NCBI GenBank assembly: GCA_030562195.1
Contig: CM060199.1
Location: 24,572,338-24,636,337, forward strand
DNA: 64,000 nt
Source: Nipponacmea schrenckii
Taxonomy: Eukaryota; Mollusca; Gastropoda; Lottiidae
Direction: 5' to 3'
The translations under genes were made by a program, and so were the position numbers. Of the stretch, positions 45,200 through 58,048 are shown one piece after another (position 1 is the first letter of the stretch; each line of letters opens with the position of its first letter). Below the pieces are notes generated by a model that saw only the letters and a program-made list of their open reading frames with translations, was not told the origin of the DNA and did not search any database.

Positions 45200-47130
45200 A
45201 TTTAATTTTTCTGATTTATCGGTTTTTTTTTTCTTATACTATGTTTTTACACACAAATTATAATGAAATAAAATATATGACACATGATAATTCAGGAAAA
45301 TGACACAAAAATTACTGTGGTATGATCATACGTACATTGGGAACGGGGTAAATATTAACGGGAGACAACTCTTTTTAACAATATCGTGATATTTCACTTA
45401 GACTATATGTATGGCGATATACCGGCTATAATTTTCTTTCAATATCTTTTGATTACTAGAATTTTCATACCGGTTTATATCGTAATATCGCCCATCCCTA
45501 GCAACAATGCAAACAACGAAAACTCAAAATAACAATTGATGTCAATAAAGCATCAAAAGCATGTGATTGCTGTACCCCTTCTCTGGAACGAATGAAGAAG
45601 AACCCACATGACTTATCAGGTGATCATTCGTTCCACAAAATGTATTATTTGCAATAATATTCATTCTCCAGGGAAGACTGAATACAAAATAAAGGGTGGG
45701 ACTTTAAATATGTGACAAATTGCAAATTGCCAAAACAGTCTTAGTTAAGATATGTTGGGTCTTTGAATGGTTGTGAAACTGGATTTAGGCGTTAGACCCA
45801 AATGAAAGTATCAGCAAATAGCCAAGGTCAATGACTTTTGACGAATTTCAATTCTAAAGATATCACTAGAATGAGCTTGAAAAGGACATTCAGAATCCAA
45901 AAAAAACATAACCCTAGGTTTATAAGTTCAAGTGCTAGAGCAGTCCAAAGTTGTGAAATTGGCGGTTTTAGACAGCTATAAAACTTGAAGTAGATTCAGA
46001 GGTCAAATGTCAAAGTATCAACTTATAGCCAAGTACAATTACCTTTTACCTAGTTAAGGTTAAGGTCACCAAATGTCACGAGAAATAAGCACCAAAACTG
46101 AAAAATCTGCTTCTTGGGGCCTTAATATTTTTATTCATTTCTTTCATTCGGCATCCAAAATCCATTATCAAAAAAAAATATTTCATATGACATAAAATTT
46201 GAAAATAATGGGTTCTAAACACAGAACCTTGGTAAAATCGTTTATTTTTGTCTTATTTAAAAACAAATTTGCCAGTATGTGTACATGTATTACCTTGCAT
46301 GTCGAGCTATCGTTTCAACTGGTGGACAATTATTCACATTACTTGCCGGTTGTATCATGTATAAATTTATTGAAGTACAGTTTCAAATGAGTGTGCATTT
46401 ACCCCTAAATACCAAATAGAATCATTCCACAATGGATTTGAATTATTTACAGTTTCTCTGCTATTTGAGATGTATGATTTAATATGTACAACAAGCTATT
46501 GTGCCTTGTCCTTCTTTGATTGTGAAAAAAATATTATATAGCTATTCATATTTATTTATTTTTTATCCAACCGAACATTTTTAAAGGATGTTTTGTTGAT
46601 GTTAAAATATCCTACACTCAGTACTATTCAACTAGTATCAAACTGTAAACTGTACTTCAATGCCATGAATGTTTGCCATCATAGTTGGAACTTAAACTTT
46701 CTGGACTATTTGTTTGGGTAGAGAATCATTATTCTTCCAAATCCTATATTGTTTATTTCAAATTGATCACGTGAATAAGATTCATTTAAAAGCAAAAAAT
46801 GAAATTTATATTTCCATACTTTCTTTCATGCTTTATGTGTCCTTTTTATACCGCCATACATAAGTATGGTCATATATTGTATTAGCCTTGTCCGTAATTC
46901 ATATTAACCTCGTGCTCACGCTACAGGCTACAATTCTCCATGGATTCTTTTTTATTGTTGGTATGTGTGTCAATATTATAAAAATAGGCATTATTGACCT
47001 TGGTGATGTTCCAATAAGTTTAATTGCACCATAGAAATTTTGCTGTCCTGTAAACTGGATTAGCTCAAAAAGGTGAAAGAGGTAAGATGTAAAACTCATT
47101 TCTTAATAGTTTTATATGATGTACTTTTAG
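45200..47130. other. Intron before exon D: decayed repeats only
   Basis: A hAT-MITE-like end (in reverse CTAGGGATGGGCGATATTAC) lies near 45478-45500. A diverged Pearl-like right arm (GTATTACCTTGCATGTCGAGCT) is at about 46285-46310 and a diverged left arm (TTTTTATACCGCCATACATA) is at about 46846-46866. No gene seen. Confidence 0.5.
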
Positions 47131-47232
47131 GGAAAATAAAGAATTAAAAGGAAATCAAGCTAAACATTCAATGGATTCTAGTAAAGCTGTATTGAATGAT
47201 AAATCTGTAAAATATAAAACTGAAAGAGACAG
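47131..47232 (+). CDS. PLCB4: Phospholipase C beta, coiled-coil exon (exon D)
   Basis: A 102-bp exon bounded by acceptor GTACTTTTAG and donor GACAG|GTAAGC. Its first base completes the Arg codon of the preceding exon, and it ends with two bases of another split Arg codon. The peptide includes ENKELKGNQAKHSMDSSK and VLNDKSVKYKTERD, matching the family stretch that leads into the conserved RRxRELN motif of the next exon. It is too short for ORF-length detection; it is supported by phase continuity on both sides and by family order. Confidence 0.9.
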
Positions 47233-49045
47233 GTAAGCCTTTGTTATTTATTTAATTATCTGATTTCCTAAAAGGGTTGACACTGAAAGTGAGGATTTTG
47301 AGATTTATTTTTGATTATATAGAAAGAAAACTGTTGAAAAAATTTGGTGCTTTTAGTTTTAGAAAATATGATATTATAAGAAGAATAGTGCCTGTTATGT
47401 TTTAATTTGCTATGAACAAGAACCATTACTGGTTGTATTGAACATGTATTTTGGTAGTTTCAATATCTATTTGCTCAATTTGGGTTAGGGATTAAGGATT
47501 AGGTTGTTTGAAAGGTATCAAGTTACTATTCAACAGAAGGTTGTGGCTCAAGGTTAATGTGGAGTTCACTACTGTTAAGGTTAATATGTTCAAATGAGAA
47601 TATAAAGTATTTAAAATTATATACCTAAAATTCAGATATCTTATAACAAAAAATTTATACAAATACTAGTTTCTGTATATCTTACACAGTAAATAAAATT
47701 GAAACTAGAGCTACATTTACCCAGAAATGTGGTGAATGACTTTGTCTTACTTTATCCATGCCTATTACTGGTTCCATACTCATTTCCAGGGTCATCTCAA
47801 TTGAAATTTTTATTGGTTTGGAGGTAATCAGATTCTCTTGTAAAATTTAAACAAAAAGCGTACATTACCTGGGCTATTATTCAAAACAATACAATGCATA
47901 GGAATGTGAGATAATAACTTGATAAAGGGATGATGTATATTCTCTCAGTGCTAGATACAAAGCAACTTTGATAAAGCACGAAAAAACAAATAAATCATTG
48001 AACATCTGGATCTAAATAGACACATTAAACTACAACATTTCATAATATGTTTGATAATTCGTAACCAACTTTCAACCACTCGATAGGTTGGGCTGTTTGG
48101 AATATATCCAACCGATATTCATATATATTTCTGTGTAATATGTAATGTACAATTTGTCAAACAAACAATTTATGACATATGATCTATTTCATCTGAAGAA
48201 ATTCTACAAAAGTCACTTATCTATCTATAAATAAATGTAGACAAGTTAGCAATATTCCGTTGTAAAAAGTAGGCTTATGCAGGGAAGTGCTCCTTTAAGC
48301 AGAGATCTCTAGAAAAATGTGCCGCTCTAGTATAAAATATATTTTCAAGCTAATCAATCGTTTCCTGTAGTCAGAATTCGAATTCAGTGTGTAGTTTCCA
48401 AGTTTTCACAAAATTTCCACCAAAATGGTCATATGATACATAGATCGAAAGATCTTGAAGAGGACATTATGAATCTGGTAAAATTTTGCCTGTATACAAA
48501 TTGCCTATTTTAACATGTAAATAATATAATACCTCCAGACTGGAGGCTCCAGCACTGTAATGTAAAAGTCAAAAACAAAAGTACAATTAGACAAGTTATG
48601 CCAAGGGCGGCAATACTCAGTATCGAGGTCAAGGTCACCAAAGTTCAAGGTTAAATTTTTGAAAAACTTTGACAGAAAATTATGGGAAAACAAAAAATGG
48701 AAATTAAACAAAATGGGCTTCTAAATATTTGTTTAAACTCGTCACTGAAGAAATTTTAACATGATCGAATGAAAAATGAAGGCTGAATTATAATACTTAT
48801 GAGAATTTGGTTTATCCAAGATGGCAGCCACACAGTTAATAATTTCCCAAATAGGGCAATGACTGAAAATGATTAACTAGTTGCCTTCTTTCATGTGAAA
48901 CTGCAACTTTAAAAATACATGTGTATTTGCATTATTTATGAAACTCGTTTTTGACCACTTCTGGTCATTTGATTTTTTGCATGTTATTTAGGCCATTGAC
49001 CTCAAATACCATGTCAAATTTTAAAAAAAATGAAAAATGTAAGAT
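47233..49045. other. Intron after exon D, mostly unrecognised
   Basis: A stretch at about 47390-47490 resembles 51320-51640 (TTTGCTATGAACAAG, CATTACTGGTTGTATTGAA, TTGGTAGTTTCA and GCTCAATTTGGGTTAGGG), so it is a relic of the same retroelement fragment. The rest shows no gene. Confidence 0.5.
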
Positions 49046-51130
49046 TTTTATACACTCACATGAATATTTGGACATATATTGTCGTCGGTCAGTCAACACT
49101 TTTTGTAAACACAATAGAAGCTACACTTTTATATGAATTTGAATGAAACTTGGTGTGAGCATTGGAATTGATAAGACGGCTGTCAAGTTCAATTTTGATG
49201 ATTTTTCAATTAACAATTTTTGAGTTACTGTCCCTGCCTCTATATTTGTTGTTAATACAATAGAAGCTAAAATTTCAATGGATTTTAATGAAACTTGTTT
49301 TGAGCATTGGAATTGATCAGACGGCAGTCAAAATTGAATTTATGATTTTTGGATGAATTTTTTTTGAGTTATTGCCCTTGACTTAGTAACATCGCATCAA
49401 AATTTATTTTTGTATAAAATTGTCCTGTTTGATTACGTTTCGGCTTAAAACCTTCTTCAGAAACACTCAAAGTAGTCTATGATCACATTTTTCTCGTCCT
49501 TCTATTTCTAAATTTCAGTTTAGAATGTTTTTCGATTGACACGACGTCAAAAAGATTTTTACGACGTCATACAATTAGGTCACTCACTCGTCATGCCGTT
49601 GGTAGTCCCTCCATAAAAACCCAATGGAGCACTTCTTATTATGTCCACCCGGATCTTCCATCCGTAGTCTTTTTATCCAGTCACGCACTTTGATCATTGA
49701 TCTTTGACGTTCCTTGCTCCATCGCATATTATTTCCAAGATGTGAACTTGTATAGCTTCCTTTGCCTTGTGGTTCCCGTCGTTAAAGTGCTCCACTACTG
49801 CTTTCTTTCTTTCTTTCTTTCTAGTCCGTTTGTTTATCCCTTTGATAACATCATTCTTTACTTTCTCAATATACATATCAAGCCACCTATCCCTTCCTAC
49901 TTGTGGTGTGAACTCGCTCTTTTTCTTCTGCCACGGTTCTTGTTCTATGTACTGGTTTTCATTTGTTATCTTATCTTTGAAGAAATACTCTCTTAATCTC
50001 ATCCTTCTTTCCCATTCTCCCAGGTCACTAAGCAACTTTGTGACATCCACCTTATCTCTTGTTGGTATGAAGCTGAAACCTCGGGAAAGTAATTGTTGTT
50101 GGGGCTTCGTAAGGACTTTGTCGTAAAGGTTTAAAATCTGGCCATTTTCTTCTTTTCGTTCTGCTTTCACTCTTTCATTGCGAATTTGTTGGCTAATCTT
50201 ATACTTTTGATCTATTATTTTGCGCTCATCAATCTCATTCTTTCTTTCTTTATTGGTAGCCGTCATCTCGAACCAGTCTGTAATTTCTGTGACTTATTCT
50301 ATCTGCACACGTATCTAGATCAACATATTTTCCCTCTAATACTTATCTTTTTCAATTCCGTCTATCTTTCTCTGGCAGCTTTCTATGGTCAAGCCAATCC
50401 ATTTCATTGATGCATCCTTTCTAAGATTATCACATTTTTCTTCAAGATCATCCTGACTATCTAACTGCATACTCCATTTAAGTTTGAATCCTTTGGGTAT
50501 CACTTCTTTCTCTAAACACTTCTTTAAAAAGTCTCTGTGTGAAATGTGTTGGTCAAAATGTATTGTTGATGCTATAGAAGCTACAATTTTCAATGGATTT
50601 TAATGAAACTTGGTATGGGCATTGCAATTGATAAGGCGGTGTTAAAGTTAGAATTTGATGATTTTTCGATGAACAAATTTATGAGTAATTGTTTTGAGTA
50701 AGTAAAATTGTGTAAAAATGTTGTTGTGGGTGCCATAGATACTACGATTTTCAATGGATTTTGATGAAACTTGTTTTGAGCATTGGAATTGATTAGACCT
50801 CAGTCAAGTTTGAATTTGACAATTTTTCAATGACCTGTTTTGAGTTATTGCCCTTGCCTTAGTAAATTGCGTCAAAATTCTATTGTGGTTACAGCTTCAA
50901 ATTCCAAAGAATTTTTATTGTTTATGTTAGACAGTAGTCAAGTTTAAATTTGCTGACTTTTTTTAAATGAATGGTTTTTAGTTATTGTCCTTGACTAAGT
51001 AAAATTGCGTCAAAAGAAGCTACAATTTTTTATAAGATCTGATGAGTATTGAAATAGGATAAGATGGTGACGGTTGAATTTGACGATTTTTCGATTTGAT
51101 AGTTTTTGAGTTTTTGCCATTCAATATTCA
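49046..51130 (+). mobile_element. Pearl/HINE-like element interrupted by a Penelope-like element
   Basis: Left arm TTTTTATACACTCACATGAA at 49047, unit core (AATGAAACTTGGTGTGAGCA, TTGAGTTACTGTCCCTGCC) to about 49410, an insertion at about 49411-50553, then units resume (ATAGAAGCTACAATTTTCAA) to about 51130. Sequence around the joints (TCAAAATTTATT and TCAAAATGTATT) may be a slightly mutated target duplication. The right arm is lost. Confidence 0.7.
49411..50553 (-). mobile_element. Internally deleted Penelope-like element
   Basis: Minus-strand frames: 50540-50336 (RDFLKKCLEKEVIPKGFKLK) and 50266-49694 (QQLLSRGFSFIPTRDKVDV, RRMRLREYFF, FTPQVGRDRWLDMYIEKV), which are N-terminal Penelope-type sequences. 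They continue directly into VVEHFNDGNHKA and, in a shifted frame near 49660, KVRDWIKRLRMEDPGG, as in the C-terminal GIY-YIG endonuclease region. The RT palm is absent, so the ends were joined by an internal deletion. GTTTCGGCTTAAAACCTTCTTCAG at about 49449-49472 is the kind of sequence found near Penelope ends. Confidence 0.72.
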
Positions 51131-51306
51131 GTGAATGTTTTTTGATTTCGGGGAAGGGAGAGATTGAATCTCCCAGAGGTACAGGCCTAGGGTGGAACAA
51201 ATATTTTAATGAGAAATGGGGATCTGGTTCTGTTGGATGAATTTCTTCTATTCTGATCTTAAATTAGAAAAAAAAATAACCCAATCGGCGACAAGTATAG
51301 GACCTG

Positions 51307-51640
51307 TTAAGTACAGATTGTTTTTAGTTTGCTATGAACAAGGTTGTCATTTAAGTTCTGATTTTTGGAATAAGCAACTATCATTTTCTGCTTATAGACA
51401 TGGGGAAATTTCTCTTGAAGACTCTTATAATGGGCATGAACTGTCTTGCTTGCTTCATTACTGGTTGTATTGAAGGGGACGACAAAGATTGCTATGCCCA
51501 CACTGTGGTGAATATGAAGTCCTATGGGTCTTGCTGTATTTAATGTATCAATCCAATGGGCTTCTCTTGATTGACGGAATTTGGTAGTTTCATCTTTGGG
51601 CAAGTCGATTTCTATGCGCTCAATTGGGGTTAGGGTGAGA
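51307..51640 (-). pseudogene. Retroelement C-terminal fragment, Penelope/GIY-YIG type (tentative)
   Basis: The minus frame reads REAHWIDTLNTARPIGLH, VVPFNTTSNEASKTVHAHY and MIVAYSKNQNLNDNLVHSKL. The pattern W-I-x-x-L-x-T-x-x-P-x-G-L near an endonuclease end, followed by a repeated-looking A-Y-x-x-N-x-N-L-x-D-x-L-V-x-S, recalls the 3' coding ends of Penelope-like retroelements. I cannot place it firmly. A diverged relative lies at 47390-47490. Confidence 0.45.
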
Positions 51641-51769
51641 TCGTCAAGTGTATGGTCGTCAAGATTAAAATGATTAGAAACAGGCTTGTCTTTTTTTAAT
51701 TTAATATCTGATCTGTGAGCATAAAAATGAGTGCGTAATTTGTTCCAGTTCTTCAGCTGTTTGAAAACC

Positions 51770-52110
51770 CTGATTTTTTACTTTGAAGAGCTCTGTCCCA
51801 TGACCTTATTAACGTACGTCAAATTTTCTTCCTTGTCCTTATTACGCATAATCAATTCTTTCCAATGGTGTATAACACTTAATATTTTGATCAAAATTGC
51901 GCTTTTTAATATTTGAAAATTTTGTTCTTAGTTCTATAGTGCGTGATTTTTGCCAAGCAATGGGTTTTAGAGCCATTTGAAAATAGCGGTTTTTTTTTAA
52001 ATTTGAAGAGCACAGACAAGTGACCTATTTCTCAAGCACAGGATCTCTCCTTTTTGATGATATATCACATTTGACATTATGATTAAAATTGCGCTTTTTA
52101 AAATTTGAAA
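51770..52110. repeat. Repeat family E, two tandem diverged units
   Basis: Units at about 51775-51910 and 51965-52100 share GAAGAGCWCWG, GACCTWWTT, AAAATTGCGCTTTTTAA and TTCTATAGT blocks and match about 26050-26212. It is non-coding. The remainder up to exon E (52110-52822) shows nothing recognisable. Confidence 0.5.
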
Positions 52111-52822
52111 ACTTTCTTCTGACTTCTATAGTAACTGTGCGTAATTTCAGTGTCTATAATCCATCCACAATCATCGTTGTCTTAACGTAATCTTCTGTTC
52201 ATAGTCAACACTTGAAATTTAGAGCATTTTATGTTATTGAATACGGTATAACAAGTTAAACAAAATTAATCAGGTGGGTGTGGCACAGTAAACTATATAT
52301 TTCTCATCCTTTATATTTTGCATGAATATAGATCATTATAAATACCAAAAACATAATATTGTTATAAAGAAACGTTTTAAATTAACAAGTGTTAAACAGG
52401 GGCACGCACTGCATCAATACCCTTCATAGTTCTAGTTGTTTTTTTTTTCGAAATATATATAGATGATATGTAGCTTAAACTATAGTAGCAGCAACTGTTC
52501 ATCATACTGTGACCTTCTGTTGTGGCTACGTACTATTTTAAAATATTTTGGAACATTTTTGCTTAATCACAAACTGTAGAAATTGGCCCTTGGAGTTGCA
52601 TTTTTTGATGTTTTTTTTTTATTTTTAGATTCTACATTAAAATATTTAAATTTTAAAATTTTGTAGCACACTTTCTTTGGCTTTTGGTCTGATTAAATAA
52701 AATGATTAATGTACTTTGCTTCTTTATAGGTCAGCTTGTCATTTTTATTCAAACAAATATTGTCTCAATAGTATTGTGATTACTGGCCTTGTTTGATAAG
52801 TATTTTTTATTGAATTTTTAAG

Positions 52823-52967
52823 GAGGATCCGTGAATTGAATGAAAATAACATGAAAAAATTTATAGAAGAACGAAAGAGATTAGCTATGAAACATTCAAG
52901 ACAAGTGGAAATCCTTAAAAAAATGCAGCAAGAGCAAATAGAAAAAGTGCAAGAGGAAAACACTGAG
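52823..52967 (+). CDS. PLCB4: Phospholipase C beta, distal C-terminal exon (exon E)
   Basis: A 145-bp exon after an acceptor ending TTTTTAAG and before donor GAG|GTAAGA. Its first G completes an Arg codon; then comes RIRELNENNMKKFIEERKRL, AMKHSRQVEILKKMQQEQ and IEKVQEENTE. The RELN...KKFxEERKRLAMKxS core is the best conserved piece of the distal C-terminal domain and is the strongest single piece of evidence that this is PLC-beta rather than a generic coiled coil. It ends on a codon boundary. A LINE copy lies about 80 bp downstream in the following intron and spares the exon. Confidence 0.95.
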
Positions 52968-53058
52968 GTAAGATATTATTTGAATATATATTTTTTTTTT
53001 TTTTGCCCTGTTGAAATGTAAAGCTTATTCTTTGTTCAGTGTCTAAGCATTGGTGAAT

Positions 53059-54334
53059 TTTAATACTTTAATAATTTATTTAAATAAAAAAGGGCCCCTA
53101 GACCACTCACATCGATTATCTAATATCCAAAACTTCAATACAAATAGATTGTCTTAGAAGCCTTAAGTACAGACTTTCGAGAAAATCACTTGAAATCCTA
53201 TACAAACAATTCATCCTACCCCTCTATGATTACGTACTTTGGTACATGGCCACGAATAAAGTAGAAAAACTAAACTTAGAACTATCACAGGACTTGTTAG
53301 ATGGACATCTCATGCAACCCTATATAAAGAATCTGGATTAACAAGTCTTTATGACTGTCGCTTATCACAGAAACTGATATTATTTTATAAAATGCATACT
53401 GGATTAGCACCGCAATATCTGAAAATTCTCGTCCCCCCAAAAGTATCAGCATTAAACCCCTACAGCCTTAGGCATAACAATATCCTAAGGAGTATTCCAT
53501 GTCGCACTAAGTACTATAAAATGTCCTTTCTTCCATCTGCAGTAAACTCATGAAACTACACAGAATTCACAATCAGTCCTATATTTAAGACAAATCTATC
53601 AAAAATTATTAGAAAATCCGATGTCCCAAAATAGTACTATACAGGTAATCGACAAAATCAAATTATCCACACCAGATTATGCCAGAGTAAAAGCAAACTT
53701 TAACGGTCACAAATTCCTAATGCATTCTGCATGTTCATGTGGTCATAACTTTGATGACTCTGAGCACTATCTTTTATACTGTAACACTGTTCGAAATCAA
53801 ACTATCAATCTCCTACCCCCAACTTACAGATCATTTTCCATACTTATTTAGGGAAACCCTGATATATCACAGGATATGAATAAGTTTATATTCAGTCTAT
53901 CAAAGAGATTTGATGACTGAACTGATATATACCCTTCTACACAGGAACAGACAATAGCTTAGTCTGAGACATCAGCCCTGGTTAGGACCTCTGAGGGCTC
54001 TTTTGACAGCTGTCATGGGGAGCTGTTGACGGCCGTGATAGGGGCGGATGTTTGGACTTACATTCTTCAGAATTATGCTTATATTAAAAACTGTACCGAT
54101 GTACCCCTCGGTTATTTATTCATCCTTTAAATTATTCAATTTATTCAAATTCAATTTATTTAATTTACTCAATCCATACAATATATTTATTTATTATTAT
54201 TTTTACAACTCCTATTAATATTATTTTGCCTACGAAGCAGATTAATATAAGCTACTTAGCTTGTTTCTGTATCGTTTGTAAATCATATCATTTCTTTGTA
54301 AATATTTATCATTGTTATAAATACTGTTTAAACC
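53059..54334 (+). mobile_element. 5'-truncated LINE with 14-bp target duplication
   Basis: Flanked by AAGCATTGGTGAAT at 53045-53058 and 54335-54348. The 5' part encodes the region after the RT: CLRSLKYRLSRKSLEILY and KQFILPLYDY, then a broken middle, then ACSCGHNFDDSEHYLLYC (53720-53780), a C-terminal CxCx...HxxxxC motif common in several LINE clades. Frameshifts and stops are frequent. The 3' UTR follows to 54334. It inserted about 80 bp downstream of exon E. Confidence 0.88.
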
Positions 54335-54348
54335 AAGCATTGGTGAAT

Positions 54349-55266
54349 GTGCTGTTATATTATACTACGTGACACTCAGCAAGAATGTGACCATCATTCT
54401 CTGATGGATATCCTCATGCGCCAACATGACTTTCCAACAATACAGCAAACATTTTAACAGTTGTCTATGTAACTGAAAAACTTTAGATATCTAATACAAG
54501 TTGATAAAAGAATCAAAACACAACAGTAATCAGATCTTATTATTATTCCTTCTTATCACTCTTAACTTGATAGCGTTATTTTTGCCCACTCTGATCTGGC
54601 CTTATATTATGTCTAGTAAAAACTTAAGAAAGACAGTTTCATGTGGGCGTATAAAAAAAGATTTTATATTTTATGTATTAATCCTTGGGCTAGGCTAATA
54701 GGAAGATGTGTTATACTCACATCATAGGCACATGCCCTGAATCAGCAGAATAGAAACATAATTGCTTTTTAATAAATAACAAATCATCTTTCTAAATTTC
54801 TAATAATAAATATAATCCATTCTAAAAGCATACAAACCATAGAACAATATTATACAAAACGTTGCTATGGTAATAAATATTGGTTTTAGAGCCTTATTCC
54901 TCTGATTTATATACATGTAAATTGCTATATTTTGTTTAATGCAAATGAGTGCACATGTAAATTATTTATTAAACTGCAAAGTAAGGGTTATTTTTTAGTA
55001 AAATATAGTATAGTAATCTTTTAATGCCAGTTTACGTAACTATGTCTAATGACTTGTTTTGATTGGTTTGAATACTTCAATTAGAAATGTCTAAATGTGG
55101 GTTGTGAACAAAGGGTACCCACACTTGTTGAAATGTCCCAGAATAAATTAACTCAGTAATTGTCAATCCATAAAGCTTAGTTGTAAACATTATTATAAAG
55201 AGATAAGAAATTAACATTTACCTACAAATCAATACAATTTGACTTTATGACTGTTACATAATCTTC
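54349..55266. other. Intron, little recognised
   Basis: A Pearl-like left-arm scrap (TTCATGTGGGCGTATAAAAA) sits at 54637-54656, minus orientation. Nothing else was recognised; the 65-aa frame at 54501-54698 is not convincing. Confidence 0.5.
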
Positions 55267-55270
55267 TTAA

Positions 55271-56279
55271 GGGGGTTGACAACCCTAAACCTATGTACAC
55301 AAAATAGACCAACCACTTCTTTTCCACCTATCTGAAATATTTAAATATCAATGGATAGAAGGGACTTTCAGCTATCCAAAAATAGAAAATTTATTTCTTT
55401 ATGACAGCTCAACTTTGATAAATAGGGTATGAAAGATGAACGAAAAAAACGTCAATTATTCCCTTAAAATTAGCATATCTACTAGACTATTTAATATAGA
55501 TATTTTGCACAACAAAAGTCTTCATGGATCTCTACAAAATTACGTTGGCTTTTTGGAAAAATTTGTTTTGTTTTGAAGATGTTGATAGAAATCAAAATTT
55601 TGCGTGTGCATTTACGAAAAGTTGAATTTTTAAAAAACTATTCATTTTATAAAAAAAGCCAACGTAAACTTATAGAGGACATCGTAAGCTTTAGCTGAAG
55701 CAAAAGTTTGTAAAAATCGGATAAATTGTAAGCGAAATATGCTTTTGGACAAATGGCAGTTTTTTTCAACATTTTGCAAACACACGTAAACCTTACGTAA
55801 TTATCGATCATGTTGCTAAAAGATTGTCTTTCATGCTGTAGAAATCTTTAATCACCTTTTAGGCATCGATATGCACTGATAACCACATAATTGGAGTGCT
55901 AAAACAATGGAAAACACCCCTACCCTCCAATCATAAAATTTCTCTGTTTACATGCGACGTAAAGATTTCTTGGAAATCACGTGACTTCTGGATTCCCCCA
56001 ATACAAATCTGATCCAAAAACATAATGTCATTGGACGAACGTAGAAAAGGTTTATTTAGCTGATGACGTAGTACTCAAAATGTCAACTGACAACGTAATC
56101 TGTACCCCATTGTGTTCTTTAAATAGATTATCTTCACGGACCGATATCTGACAGACTACTGAAGCGATTGAGCTAAAATATTTACTAGATGAGTTTCTTT
56201 TAATGCCAAATAGAATGGATATCAACTTAATACGTTTCTTGATTGAAATACACCTCGAACGATAAGGTTGTCAACCCCC
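55271..56279. mobile_element. TTAA-type non-autonomous DNA element
   Basis: Termini GGGGGTTGACAACC and GGTTGTCAACCCCC are perfect 14-bp inverted repeats, flanked by TTAA at 55267-55270 and 56280-56283. TTAA duplications are typical of piggyBac and Kolobok; the G-run start favours Kolobok. The TIR itself contains the near-palindrome GGTTGACAACC. About 1.0 kb, no open gene. Confidence 0.88.
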
Positions 56280-56764
56280 TTAACTCTTTTTGTAACATTT
56301 ATATCTGTTTAATGGGAGTGTAATTTTATCACATTATGTTCAAATTTCACACATACCTGTATATTGTAGCTACCATGAAGCTTTAGCACAAAAATTATTT
56401 ATTTGTATGGATATTCTGAGAAATTAAGATTGATCCGTATTTTAGCAACAAAATATGCAAATTTCAAATATTTTACCAAAAGCATTTCAATATCTTTAAT
56501 TGATCAACTTCATAACATGAAACCATGAACTTGATCAGCCAATAAATAAGCTCTACAGACTACAGACTCTAGCAAAAAATTGGTTCCAGATATTCATATT
56601 TGATTCAAGCCCATTTATAAATGTGTGATCCTAACAAAAATGCTTTCAGTTTTATCTAAAGACGATTTAAAAAAAAAAAAAAATTCAGCGAGTTTTGTTC
56701 AAATTGGACAAGAATTTTAACTTTCTAGAGAGTGTACGAGCCAAAAAAACGCCTTTTCAAAAAA

Positions 56765-57620
56765 AGTGATGGCCATTGTAATACGCCCACATTTATAATG
56801 GCAGCCAATTTGTCCAGGAGGTTGACAAGAATTATCATTAAATGAAAGATTTTTCTTGATCTTTAATTAAAATTCATCCTTGGGTGATTAGGAACACACG
56901 CAATAAATTTCATAAAAGTCCATCATGAAATCTTATCTAGATGTGATATCGGCCCAATCTTTAAGTGTACAACTCTTTATTGTGCCCACAAAGAATCCAA
57001 GAACAATAGTAGATGGGCAATAACTCCTATTTATTATATTTCGATTGGACTGATTTTCAAAAGGATTCATCCTTGGGTGATGACAAAGTCTCACATCAAG
57101 TTTCGTCAAAATCAGAAGGAATTCTAGAACAAAGGCAATAACTTATAGTAAATAATTTTTGATTGGTCTAATTTTTAAAAGGATTTATATTTGAGTGATT
57201 ACAAAAACTCACACCAATTTTTGTCAAAATCCATTTTGAAACCAGCTATCTTTAGTGTCCACAACAAATTCAACAACAAAGGCAGATGCGTTTTTAAAAG
57301 AAAGGGCAATAACTCATTAAATATTTTTCGATTGGTCTGATTTTCAATAGGGTTCATCCTTGGGTTATAACTAACTCTCACACAAAGTTTTACAAAATCT
57401 ATCAAGAAACCAGCTCTCTATTGTGTCCACAAAGAATTTAAGAACAAGGGCAATAACTCATAGAAAATATTGTTTGATTGGTCTGATTTTTAGAAGGGTT
57501 CATCCTTGAGTAATTACAAAGACTCACACCAATTTTCATCAAAATCCATCAAGAAACCAGCTCTCTATTGTGACCACAACAATTGTGGACGGACAGAGAG
57601 ACAGGGGCAGCAACTGTATA
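56765..57620 (-). mobile_element. Pearl/HINE-like element, minus orientation
   Basis: Units with GGGTTCATCCTTGGGTGAT, CACACCAAKTTTCATCAAAA and AGGGCAATAACTCA run to a microsatellite-like GGACGGACAGAGAGACAGGG at 57592-57612. The opening block (GATGGCCATTGTAATACGCC and TTTATAATGGCAGCC) recurs at 62485. Confidence 0.75.
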
Positions 57621-58048
57621 AAACCAATTACAATAACAGGATACTTAATATTTTTGGATTTTTCTGATTTTCATTATGGTTAATCCTTGGGTGATAACAA
57701 ATACTTATGCCAAATTTCATCAACATCCATCAAGAATTTTGCTTTTTAGAGTTTAAAAGAGCTAAAATTGAAAGCCTTTTCAAGAACAAGGGCAATAACT
57801 TATAACTTCATTCTTGAGTTACAATGCACTCTCACACCAAGTGTCATCAAAATCTGTCAGAAATGGCATATTCTAGAGTGTTTGCAAGTGTTTCAAGAAC
57901 AATGGCAATATTTTTTCAATTTCATTAGGGTTCATCCAAGGTTGATTATGAACACTCACACAAAGTTACATCAAAATCAGTCAAGAATTGTACTTTCTAT
58001 ATGGGGGACGACAATATACACTCCACATTTCATGTGGGCATATAAAAA
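57621..58048 (-). mobile_element. Pearl/HINE-like element, second copy in the cluster
   Basis: Two to three units (TTATGGTTAATCCTTGGGTG, CAAGAACAAGGGCAATAACT) end in GGGGGACGACAATATACACT and CATGTGGGCATATA, the left arm in reverse. The microsatellite is reduced. Confidence 0.7.
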
